The notes below the pieces were generated by a model, which was not told where the DNA came from, did no database searches, and was given only the letters and a program-made list of their open reading frames with translations. A DNA stretch of 13,569 nucleotides. Source: Leucogyrophana mollusca (lineage: Eukaryota; Basidiomycota; Agaricomycetes; Boletales). Positions 1 through 8,548 of this stretch are shown piece by piece (positions within the stretch are counted from its first letter, which is position 1; each line of letters opens with the position of its first letter). A program made the position numbers and the translations under genes. The stretch is taken from assembly GCA_021014945.1 (NCBI GenBank), contig MU266802.1:1-13569 (forward strand), given 5' to 3'.

Positions 1-1502
1 CGACTTCCTCTGTAACGTCCTCTCTGCGTCGCGTACTCCTTTTCTTCTTTGCGAGATCCGCGTGCGCGACCCTTTTTGGCTCCTTGCCTTGCCTTACCCT
101 TGCCTCGCGTGCTGCCCGCGGCTTTGGTGAGCTCGATGTTGACCTCGTTCTCCAATCTGACTGTGTACGCCGTAGGTTCAACAAGAAGGATAGCCAAGCC
201 CATCCGTCCTGGCCCACGTGCGGCACGTCCCGCCCTTTGCACAAAGCTAGACATCTTTGCGGGAAGTTTCCATTGGACGACAATGTCAATATCAGACACG
301 TTACATCCCTGGTGCAGTTTGTTATTAGTTCACACAACCCTAGCGATGACAATGAAACGCACCATTCCAGCAGCGTCAGTACACACCAGAATTCGTATAT
401 TTCCTGCTCGGAACTCCTTCATTGCCTCTGAGCGATATTCATGACCCAGAACTGCATTGTAAGGACGTATGATGCCGTGCAGATGTTCTGGAAGATGTGT
501 CCGAATGTGATCAATGATATCCCCCCCGACTGCGATGTTGTCTACGTAAATCCATGTTTTCTTGATCGTTCCAGGGTCTGTGACTTGGTTGGGGATTAAG
601 AAGTCGAGGTCAGTGAAGGAATTCATGGTATTGTGGATTGCGCGGACCACGATTGAGACATTGGAGCGATCGTTGCCAATATTCTTGTGCAGGTATCCAG
701 CCCTCGTGAATTGCAGCTTGTGAGTGATGTCTTTGGAGACTCTGTCCGTGAGCGATGCAGACAGTGCAATGAATGGGACACTTCGTGGTAGAAATACTCG
801 GATTGTCCCAATCGCGCTATACTTCTTGCGAAAAGAAGCACCCCAGTGAGATATACAGTGTGCCTCGTCGATAACAACTGAGTAAACACGGGATGCAAAC
901 CCAGGATCACGTATGACATTGTCGAGGAACCGTCGTGATAACAGCATCTCAGGTGAAATCAGTACGATCTGGTAGAGGCCGTTGGTAATCTCCTAGGGGA
1001 CAAGTGAGAATAGGAGATCCATTACAAAGTGAATTTCCAAACCTTCATAAGCTTCATCGTGCAACCTCCCTGGCCACTGTTGACGGCAACAGAGGCCACC
1101 TTGTATTCCTGCCGAAAGGTCTGTGCCTGCAAGAGTCGTCAAACGAGAAGGAGGTAAGAACAAGGAACTGAATACCATCTCATCTTGCAGGCCGATCAAC
1201 GGTGAGACCATGATTGTCACACGGCCCTGATTCTCTGGCAATGCGTAGGGTCCTGCGGCCACAGCTGTCTTTCCGAGGCCAGTGGCTGCATGACACAGGG
1301 CATCACGGCGTTCTTCTTGGCACTGCACAATTTCAACTTGAAAGTCGCGAGGTTCTCGTCCACCTAGTTGCTCTTTCATCAAAGTGCGTACCCTCTCAAT
1401 TTCTTCTGGGGTCAGCTTTCGAGGGGGTAACAGTGCTGGTCTTTGTCCTCGGTTTGTCTGTCTGTAGGGCTTACGACGCTGTGCTGTACCTTTGGGGGGC
1501 AT
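1..1502 (-). CDS. RecQ-like superfamily 2 DNA helicase, 3' part beyond window
   Basis: Predicted ATP-dependent 3'-5' DNA helicase. Model: exons 1502-1176, 1126-1043, 992-363 and 308-1, with introns of 49, 50 and 54 nt (all GT-AG; the last has a CTAAT-like branch point). Splicing gives one continuous frame of 449 residues before the left edge cuts it. Visible motifs: a Q-motif-like RDFQVEIVQ near residue 52; Walker A ATGLGKT (lysine 78); motif Ia VSPLIGLQDEM, which continues across intron 1 into AQTFRQEYK; DEAH box at 179-182; motif III as SAS (215-217) instead of the usual SAT; motif V CTDAAGMGCN, joined exactly across intron 3; motif VI QRAGRAARG (from 371). A Lys/Arg/Gly-rich tail follows and could be a nuclear localisation or DNA-binding segment. 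The start is an ATG at 1502, the first in frame. RQC and HRDC domains are not visible, but the end is missing. It is divergent from the DUF6589 gene. I recognise this as the Agaricomycete RecQ-like group rather than the housekeeping Sgs1/BLM orthologue; that placement is from memory. Confidence 0.88.
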
Positions 1503-1642
1503 CCCGACGAAGTGAAGGAGGACAGGAATGAAAAGTTTGGATTGCCTTTGTTTGGACGTGAGCTCCTCTAAGGCGGAACATCACTTTGCTCACATCAACG
1601 GCTCCAGAACACAAAAAAAACACATATCACCTGGGTGGGGGC
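1503..1642. promoter_or_regulatory. Bidirectional intergenic region between helicase and DUF6589 genes
   Basis: Only about 140 bp separate the two divergent start codons (1502 on minus, 1643 on plus), so both promoters and 5' leaders must fit here or overlap the genes. There is an A-run at about 1613-1620 and no clear TATA box. The plus-strand ATG at 1643 has a favourable context (G at -3 and at +4). A longer plus-strand frame opens upstream at 1586, but only with a TTG codon, so 1643 is preferred. The shared spacer implies possible co-expression of the two genes, which is inference. Confidence 0.45.
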
Positions 1643-4600
1643 ATGGTCAATACAATCACCAATGCTGCAGACGAAGAGCTTACTATCTCAGCCTACCCAC
1701 CCGCCTCAACACACATCACTCACGACACACTGCCAGCATCCTCTCCGCTTCCAGATTTAAGCTCTTCACCCCCTCCGATAGAAGAGATTCTGCCTCCACT
1801 TGAAGACAATCATCCTACTCCTCGTGCACAGCCTGTTCGTGGTGAGCTGTGGGGTGTTGATGGCAGCGACGAGGGTTTCTTCTACTCTCCTCCCAAACGT
1901 AACAAGGTCGATGGCTACAAGAGGGGCGCACAGAAACGGGCAGCAAATGCTGCCGAACGGGCAGCTGAAGATGCACGGAAAGCAGTGGAAATGGAGGCCG
2001 CAAGGGTTATAGAGATGCGCACCACGATCTCGGACGCGCTGGACGGTCTTGCTGAAAATGGTGTCAAGTTCAGCGAGGTGTTGAACTATGTCTTCGATGC
2101 CAACAACACGACTCCCCAATGGCGGTGGGATGAGGTGTTCTCCAATCCAACGTGTATCCGTCAAGTCCTCGACTTCTGTGCATCAAAAAACAATTCTGCG
2201 ACTGGACGAAGGTCTCTTACCGCATGGGCAACAAACTACATCTTGAGCGTGGTGGATGACGAGGCCACCGAAATCACAAAGAGTGGGATCTTACGAGCAA
2301 CTGGCCGTGAGGTTAATGCATCGTTTGCTCTTGGCTTGGACTTTGGTTCTCTCGCGGGGATGATGCGACAGTATTGTCCTACGATCATGAAAATCCTGGC
2401 ATGTATTGCGACAACAGAGAGGCAGGAGAAATCCGGGAATGCGGATTTAATGCTACGAAAGGACTTTGTAAGTCCTGGGTACTGGAAACAGCAATCACGT
2501 ACTCACATAACATGGACAGATCGCCGCCTCGGAATGTATCACATTGTTGAAGGAACGCAGTCAGATGAACAGCTATCCTGGGCATGTGCTAGGACTCTGG
2601 CTCTATTCAACAGGTGCTTCCAGGCAGCAGATCAGTGTATTCAACCACTTTGGCAAAAGTGTAAGTTACAGCACTCTGGCAGGCAGCGGAACCAAGCATC
2701 ACGATGATCTTGATGTGGAAGATACCGAAGACAGCATCGAAGCACCGACAGATACCGAAGACAGCATCGAATCACCAACCAGTCTTCAAGATGACACGGT
2801 TTCCAATGAAGTTAGCACTCCCGCGAGCAAACCAACGAGAAAGAAGCGCACCCGTGTCGCTGGCACCCTTGAGCTTCTCTCACAATCTATGCGAACTGTT
2901 GCCCGCACTGTCGCTGCAGGGGGGCTTTTTCTAACGGTCTATGACAACATTAACATGGTCTGGAAGGTCGCCGAGCAAATAGTTGGACGTACGGGTGAGT
3001 AGCAATGGTGATTATCGAGGATTATGGGTGCTTATGTGTCAGTGTAGATTCACAAGAGAACGGGACGTGTGCTACGATTGTACCCTTGTTTGGAGCCTGT
3101 CCAGACGATGTCAAGGCTACGGAGTTAAACGAATCATTCGACAAGGCACCACCACTGTCGATTGACGATATCCTCATCAACGGAGAGGAGCAACAAAGAT
3201 TGCGAAAACACCTTATCCACACTGTGCTACGAATTGCAGTTCACCATGGCGGACCCAAACTTCGCATCTTTCACAAGGAAGTATACGACAGTGCCCCATG
3301 GACCAATCACAAGATTGACGTTCATAAGACAGATATTCATCCTTTGCCAGCGATGAACATCGAAGAGGCGTCAACGGCCGGGAATGCAGAAGTTATCGAG
3401 GCCATCCTGAAAGAACTCAAGCTGGATACCTCTAAAGCAAGTTTCACAGACATCGCCAAACTGATTGCAGGAGACCAACTCTCAATAGCACGACTGCGGT
3501 CTGTCGCCGCGACTCGTGCAGGTAACGAGGGAGGGGCAAGCGCACTGCGGTGGGCGGTCTTCGTACCAGGACTCTTTCATTACAAGATTGCTGCGACGCA
3601 TGGAATAATGGCCGCTCATCTGGGTCTCATAAATCACGACATTGCTAACCCCGCCTCACTATCCGCACACAACACTGCTCTTCGACGTAAACCAATACTT
3701 CTGTCATCTTTACCTCCGTTCCGCACCTGTCGTGATCTCATCTTCGTGTCGCTGTACGCCCGCGTTCTGCATTGCCTGCTCCTCCTCTCAGGAAAGGATT
3801 CTCTCGACAGTTACGGCGATGACCTGACCTGGTTTGATCTTCGTCAGCATGCAGAGAAACTCGTGGACGAATACACCAACGTACGTGCAGTTGCAAAACT
3901 CCGTCGAGCACGCCAAAAGGGAGGGCCAAAGTGCGGAGACATGGTATACGAAAATGCCATACTGTTCTTGCGCGATGCACTCTTGCTGAGGGAATTTACC
4001 GATGCAGTGAAGGCTGGTGATTCAGGGAGGGTGGTCCTGGTCCTCAAAATGTGGGCGCTGAGCTATCGTGGCAGCGGACGAACGAAATACGCACACGAGA
4101 TGCTGTTTTTGCTCCACAATATCACGCATGTCTGGCCGAAATCGATGGTGTGCGTTCGATCTTTTCCATTATTTGCCTTACGCACAGCTGACTATTACAT
4201 CAGCGACGTGGTGTTAAAGAACTGGCTAGTCAACCCAACCGGTCACCCGAACTCGTTCATTGAAGTGGACCTCTTGCAGGAGCACCTCAATTTTTGGATC
4301 AAGGTGCGTGCTGTCAAATCACCAAAGTGCGAGAGCCTAATGGATGGGATTTTGCGCCAGGATTACTACCAAGCCCATGGCAGCGGTGCGTCTTGGGAAT
4401 GGTTGGCGACTATTGCCCCGTGTGTAGACATTCTCCGCCAGCTGGCAACTAATATCAGTGGCGCCCTCGGGTCAAAACAGGGCAATCGTCACGCTGCTCC
4501 AGACCTCACCGAAGATATCGACGAGCTCATGGGAAGCCTTTCCCACCACAACGTCTACAAAAAGGAACTCGGGCGCGCTTTCGACGACGGGGATCTCCCC

Positions 4601-5029
4601 ACGGCAGATGTCGTCGAAGCCGGATTCATGGCTTTGTCTTGGGGCATGAACTCAGCGCTAAACGAGTACAACAATGACTTCAAGACTCTTCAACAGCGCC
4701 GTCGAGTGACACCACTTGTTCCTACCGGAAATCAGATCACCGCACCTTCCCTTCCACTTCAACCGATGTCCCAGACCAACCCAGATCACTCTGGGACACA
4801 GCAACAATACTCCGCTACGCTCGATGAAGACACCTCGGATTCAGATTCAGATGGAGAGAACGCCGAGGACGCTGAGTCCTCTCTTGTCGACGACCTGCAG
4901 ACGGGAATAAGGCCTGCATTGGATCTTGTGACGGCGGACGATGTTGCGTTGGATATGGATGGTTACGACGATCGAGGTGGCATTGATTCAGACAATGAAT
5001 GGGATGCTGAGGAAGAAGGAGACATATAA
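1643..5029 (+). CDS. DUF6589-type protein, possible element-encoded transposase
   Basis: Model: exons 1643-2467, 2520-2994, 3048-4149, 4204-4303 and 4361-5029; introns of 52, 53, 54 and 57 nt; product about 1056 aa. Residues 1-90 are Pro/Ser-rich, 90-125 a charged, probably helical segment. The conserved core follows: GASRQQISVFNHFG (about 308-320), hydrophobic strand plus YDNIN (416-420), NHKIDVHKT (about 520), GDQLSIARL (575-583), GLFHYKIAAT (about 608), SLPPFRTCRDL (about 654), FLRDALLLREFTDA (about 740), GRTKYAHEML (about 777), NWLVNPTGHPNS then VDLLQEHLNFW (822-832), and YYQAHGSGASWEW. The C-terminus is very acidic (Asp/Ser/Glu). I recognise these motifs from memory as DUF6589, a large Agaricomycete family of unknown function. 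Introns 3 and 4 preserve frame and lack stops; they are called because the inserted residues interrupt the conserved core and the splice sites are good. The gene looks intact, with no frameshift or premature stop. A role as a mobile-element enzyme is inferred from the divergent helicase partner and the repeated structured 3' flank. Confidence 0.85.
2721..2780 (+). repeat. Two tandem 30 bp units inside DUF6589 exon 2
   Basis: Two 30 nt units lie head to tail (2721-2750 and 2751-2780). They are identical over the first 21 nt and nearly so over the rest. They encode a duplicated acidic decapeptide of the DTEDSIE(A/S)PT type, in a low-complexity linker between the GASRQQ region and the YDNIN strand. 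The frame is kept, so the duplication is tolerated. Confidence 0.85.
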
Positions 5030-5065
5030 GCTACGCTTTTTTTTCACATTAACAGTTTCATGCTA

Positions 5066-5280
5066 TTGTAGGCAGTACTACTATACTACAGCTCAGTCTG
5101 ATACAGTAATACTGGTGTTGAGGAGCCCCAGCGTCGATTCTCCCTGTAAGCTTGCTTCGACGCTCGAAATTTCGCTAAGTCCGAAACTTGATTTGGCGGG
5201 CCTGCCAAAAACGCGACAAGTTCGCCCAGCCGTTTCACAACAAGTATTGCGGGGTTTGAAACGGCTGGAACCGAGCCTAC
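5066..5280 (+). repeat. Structured 3' tail of the DUF6589 block; inverted partner at 13258-13556
   Basis: This non-coding stretch starts about 35 bp after the DUF6589 stop and follows a T-run at 5038-5045. Its best conserved part, about 5157-5228, reads almost the same as the reverse complement of 13357-13425, including a near-palindrome (TTTGGCGGGCCTGCCAAA, around 5190-5212) and the shared string GCGACAAGTTCGCCCA. Weaker similarity extends back to about 5068 (GCTATTGTA) and forward past a hairpin to about 5280. A perfect 10 bp palindrome, CGAAATTTCG, is at about 5165-5174. The short 143 aa minus-strand frame over this area shows no family signal and is ignored. Confidence 0.7.
5226..5268. 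repeat. Perfect 12 bp inverted repeat (hairpin) at the tail end
   Basis: CCAGCCGTTTCA (5226-5237) and TGAAACGGCTGG (5257-5268) are exact reverse complements with a 19 nt loop. The 5' arm directly follows the conserved GACAAGTTCGC string. In the inverted copy at 13270-13359 a hairpin sits at the equivalent place but with a different, longer stem. It could be an element terminus structure, an RNA 3'-end structure, or a palindrome made by replication or repair. Confidence 0.8.
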
Positions 5281-6118
5281 TCGTAGGTGGATGACCTGAA
5301 TATTGGTTCGACCTGTCAACGCAGATCGTTCGAGAAAGCGCGGGGTATCTGACCGTCAAGCGGTGAGGTCTCGTCCTGTAAGGACGACTCCAACGAAATC
5401 GAGGTCGAAATGTCTGAAGGATTTTAATCGGGGAATAACACTCTGGAACTGCTTTGGTGGGAGTCAACAGGACATGTAGGACAACGGATTCGCCCGGTAT
5501 CAATGGGATGGTGGCCCAAATCAAAAAAAAAACCAGTCGGAAATATGCATCAGATTCTGAGAGCTTAAATTTGTCCGAGAGAGGTGCGAACTCATCAGGA
5601 TATGATGTGACGGGCCCAACATCTACGACGGTGATGTGTAGGGTCTATCCATAGCCCCCACAACTTCAGCGTCGCGTTTGTCGAGCATATAGATGCGACT
5701 GCATCGCTGTGTAGGAGATATCTCAGCACCCAAAGCGCTCAGATGGGATGGGTGCACGGGATGATCGAATGCACGTCGATCCGGCAAGTCCTCAGCAAGA
5801 ATGATGTATCATTAATCAATCCAAATATATCTGGGTCAAGATACTAAATCAGTCTGGGTGCCGAGGGGGATACAACACACCATTCTTAAAGGCTACCACC
5901 CAAGTCTCCTGACCTGTTCGTTAGTGGTATTCGTCGCACCGCTTCTCGTAAGCACACGAAGAGGCCTAGAAACACTGATTTAGTACTTGTCGGCTGGGCA
6001 TTTCAAGTCTGGGAATGCAAACGAGACATCGCCCATCGATGGTCAAGAGACGGTTTGGAGGTTGTCGCCAATTGAACTGAGGCAATGGTTCGGCAGATTC
6101 CGCATTGCTTTAATGACC
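5278..6118. repeat. Interspersed repeat, copy A (direct partner at 12237-12978)
   Basis: Roughly 840 bp of non-coding DNA align collinearly and in the same orientation with 12237-12978. Landmarks in both copies: ATGACCT then TTGGTT; ATCGTTCGAGAAAG; ATCTGACCGTC; a 17 nt hairpin; TTAATCGGGGAATAA; GGTGGCCC(A/G)AATCAAAAAA; ACTTCAGCGTCGCGTTT; ATGGGTGCACG(A/G)GATGATCG; AGGCCTAGA(A/T)ACACTGATT; and GATTCCGC(A/G)TTGCTT near the end. By eye about four in five bases match in the good blocks. Copy A carries about 75 extra bases around 5768-5858. I see no long conserved frame, no transposase and no obvious terminal inverted repeat. The repeat family is not one I recognise. Confidence 0.8.
5371..5387. repeat. 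Conserved short hairpin in repeat copy A
   Basis: TCGTCCT-GTA-AGGACGA is a perfect 7 bp inverted repeat with a 3 nt loop. It lies in a 23 nt block that is identical in copy B (12330-12346), although flanking sequence has diverged. It may be a functional core of the repeat or chance conservation. Confidence 0.6.
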
Positions 6119-6353
6119 AGTAGGTCACAGCTCTTTCGCGACTTGGATTAATAGTAAGTCGGTTTTCTGGGACATTTTACCAACTCCCGCAAAACGGCGC
6201 GGTGGGTGCCCAGAGCTTCTGCTGTGGTCAACAACGTGCAAGTGTTTGTCGGGGCCTGGCTCTCGTTAAAATCCCGACTGTGTTGCTTTCATAATACACT
6301 AAATAATCGCGTTCTCCTTGTTGCTGCCTCTACCTCCATACCAAGGCGGCGCC
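6119..6353. other. Gene-free spacer upstream of kinase gene
   Basis: No supported gene. The end holds a pyrimidine-rich stretch (about 6310-6340), a plausible promoter or 5' leader for the downstream kinase gene. Weak traces of repeat A may reach to about 6155. Confidence 0.35.
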
Positions 6354-6722
6354 ATGTCCTCTGTGGTCCATCCGCAAGCCCTATCATTGGACGTGCATCA
6401 GTTGCAATGGTACGCCAGTACGTTTTATCCTCGACTTACCCGGGCCAATCCTCGATACAGCCTGCCTGGCATGACGCATGCCTCCAGCCCTCAAGTCACA
6501 GGCTTAACCCAGCCAGAAATCGTCGACGGACACAAGTTTCACCCGACCACTGAAGCTGGTGGTGACGATATATCTCACCCGGGGGTTCGTACCCCGCGTC
6601 ACGACCACGCCGAGGAAGCTCTGACTAGTCTTGCTAGACCGTTGCATTCGACGAGGCTATGCTTGATCATTACACTGACTCGGAACTGTTTTCCTTCATT
6701 GAAAATGCACCGAACATCGTGA
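6354..6722 (+). other. Possible upstream ORF of the kinase gene (122 codons)
   Basis: An ATG in good context (GCCATG) opens a 122-codon frame that ends inside the kinase gene, in another frame, 64 nt past the kinase ATG. The encoded peptide resembles nothing I know. If transcription starts near the pyrimidine tract at about 6320, this ATG comes first and would act as an upstream ORF. If the leader starts further down or a leader intron removes it, it means nothing. CTTAC- and CTTAAC-like branch points around 6437 and 6503 leave room for a leader intron. Confidence 0.2.
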
Positions 6723-7519
6723 CCACAAGGGTTGAGGCCACCAAAACACTATCTCAAAACCTTGTCGCCAAGATTATCCATAACACGGAACGTGATGACG
6801 AAATTGCCGCGATAGAGTTCGCTCGGAAACTGGGTATCCTAGTCCCAGCTGTACGTCGTGCGCTGATCCATCCTGACGAGATGCTTGGTTCTTGTCTCGT
6901 CTTGGAGCGCGTCCACGGCCGTACGTTGGAGCAGCTATGGGCTGAGATCGGTTGGCGGAGGACCCTTCGTGTGGCGTGGCAACTGAGACGCTATTTGCAG
7001 AAGATGCATGCAGTTACCTCTTTAAAAGCGGGTGGACTAGCAACAGGTTCAGTCTGTTCTACATCTTTCCAAGGCCTGTATCCACCCGTATCGTACGCCT
7101 CTCCGGAGGCATTCACCGGATACATCAACTGGTGGCTCACGAAGTGTCGCCCCCGACAACGACAACCCTGCCATGACCTCACGCTCGAACCTCTTCGCCA
7201 ACACGTCTTTGTTCACCAAGATATCGCACCTCGTAATATGATTCTCGATGCCCGGAATCGGCTTTGGCTCATTGACTGGGGCTTCGCGGGATTTTACCCG
7301 CCTTACATGGAATATATTGGCATCGAGGCCGCCGAAATGCCGTGGCTCCGTGCCTCGACGTGGCACGCACGATTGGCGAGGTGGCGATGGACTGTTTTAC
7401 GGTGGATTGCGGCGGGCCCTACAGGACCTCATATCAGGCCATTTAAGGCTCTGGGAGAGGTGCACCGTCGCTCATGTCTATTTAGGACCGAGAAAACGCC
7501 GTACTCCCAGGTGGATTAG
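6659..7519 (+). CDS. APH-fold kinase-like protein, fungal (aminoglycoside phosphotransferase family)
   Basis: Single-exon gene, 286 aa, the usual length for the short fungal phosphotransferase-fold proteins. Kinase landmarks are in order: NLVAKII with ATP-contacting lysine 38; a helix with glutamate 53 (AIEFARKLGI); hinge-like LVLERVHGRTLEQLW (80-94); QLRRYLQKMHAVTS (109-121); catalytic loop HQDIAPRN (H186, D188, N193); and the DFG-equivalent LIDWGFAGFYPPYMEY with metal-binding aspartate 206. All key residues are present, so it is probably catalytically able. The substrate cannot be read from sequence; despite the family name, antibiotic resistance is not implied. ATG 6659 is the first in frame after a stop at 6635, and KYTDxEL-like N-termini are usual in this group, so the start is well supported. 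The end has no recognisable extra domain. It stands alone between repeat A and a gene-poor stretch, with no operon-like link to its neighbours. Confidence 0.88.
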   Translation: MLDHYTDSELFSFIENAPNIVTTRVEATKTLSQNLVAKIIHNTERDDEIAAIEFARKLGILVPAVRRALIHPDEMLGSCLVLERVHGRTLEQLWAEIGWRRTLRVAWQLRRYLQKMHAVTSLKAGGLATGSVCSTSFQGLYPPVSYASPEAFTGYINWWLTKCRPRQRQPCHDLTLEPLRQHVFVHQDIAPRNMILDARNRLWLIDWGFAGFYPPYMEYIGIEAAEMPWLRASTWHARLARWRWTVLRWIAAGPTGPHIRPFKALGEVHRRSCLFRTEKTPYSQVD

Positions 7520-8548
7520 GGCGAGGCAAGTTTTTCATGTTACTTGAGTCCTCCTTCCTCTGTCAACATGCGCTGATGCCTGTGACCGGATAATATCTAC
7601 AGGGCTTGGCAGTCTCGATTGGCTACCCCCGTGTTCCGGCGCCGCAGCCCTCGTGTGGTACTTGTACTATCCAGGCTTGTATGTATATACTCGCTCAGAA
7701 CAATCTCCATCTTACGAGGTCTGAGCGACCCAGCCTATGCCGAGCTCAAGTCTTACTAAGACACTGGCTTTTGAAGTTACAGACGGCGAGATGTTGAAAT
7801 TCCAGGACCACACCGAATTCCCGTGAAATACGAAATCCAAATCTCATGGTCTTACAGCCGAGGCATGACTCGCATGACCAGCTGCGGTGAAATCTCCATC
7901 TCTTGGTTTGTAGTTCCTCTCGCCAAACATAGGATACTGGTAACTGGGAGGTGACCGCCATGAGCTGACGGGATAGGGTTTCGATCACAATCATGTCCAT
8001 GAGCTGCAGGCGGCATCCCACTCGCTGATGAAATATCCATTCCAATATCTTATTCTATCCCCGTGACCAGAGCACCCTCGGAATGCCCTCGATATGTTTG
8101 TCTCGGCCGTGCCTCCATGGCATTGGCTTTGAAATTGGACGGCTTGCTAATGCTACTCACCATTCATGCATACAGTGGATTCATGGACAATCTTCCACCC
8201 TGGTCGCAGCACCTCACTGCCACATGACATCACGAGCAATCGCCCATGTCGCCTAAGTCCATCGGCTCTCTCCTGGCAATTTCTATATCTCCCTCCGCAC
8301 ACGCCTTGTCGACGCGGGTCCTAGCCCATGAATACGCCCTCTGCCCGATTCGTTACCCTTTCTTGGAAGTTCAGAGCCGGGTGCAGGTGGGGGTCACGTG
8401 TTGTGGTACATGCAACAGGCTGTATCGCAACCGACTACCGCCATGCTCGCACGCATGCGCAGGATCGATCCCCCTTTGTCAGAATGGCGCTGATCTGGTC
8501 ACTTAAAGAGCACCTTGATCCCGTGGGTACATCACCGAGTGGATGAAG
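7520..8548. other. Gene-free stretch downstream of kinase gene
   Basis: About 1 kb with only short frames (up to about 100 codons) on both strands and no recognisable motifs. A minus-strand frame at 7746-8045 has a fragment (LPVSYVW) vaguely like the start of a HET domain, too little to call. It may hold decayed coding sequence, but I cannot identify any. Confidence 0.4.

Larger units (their letters stand above)
1..5280. mobile_element. Candidate helicase + DUF6589 mobile element (left end not in window)
   Basis: The divergent RecQ-like helicase and DUF6589 genes, plus the structured tail after DUF6589, may form one mobile unit. Seen in sequence: the tail (about 5066-5280) recurs inverted at the other end of the window although nothing else of the left block does, as expected for an element terminus. 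A different repeat (copy A) starts directly where the tail ends. Not seen: the left terminus and any target-site duplication. It could instead be two host genes followed by an unrelated repeat. Confidence 0.35.

Noticed and set aside
1586..1642. Earlier start for the DUF6589 gene
   Set aside because: The upstream extension begins at TTG, not ATG. The ATG at 1643 has a good context and the extra residues are not family-like.
3738..4047. Minus-strand frames inside the DUF6589 gene
   Set aside because: They are antisense shadows of a strongly conserved coding exon.
5289..5400. tRNA-derived SINE head in repeat A (string GGTTCGACC resembling a B box)
   Set aside because: The string is changed in copy B (GGTTGGAGCC), no A box lies at the right spacing, and no cloverleaf can be drawn.
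5093..5524. 143-codon minus-strand frame across the tail and repeat A
   Set aside because: It spans the junction of two unrelated repeats, and neither half keeps an open frame in its other copy as far as I can tell.
6991..7366. Minus-strand frames of 63 and 105 codons opposite the kinase gene
   Set aside because: They are antisense to the conserved kinase core and have no motifs of their own.
7746..8045. Minus-strand frame with a LPVSYVW fragment, possible HET-domain remnant
   Set aside because: The match is a few residues, the usual YxxLSYxWG context is missing, and the rest shows no similarity to any domain I know.
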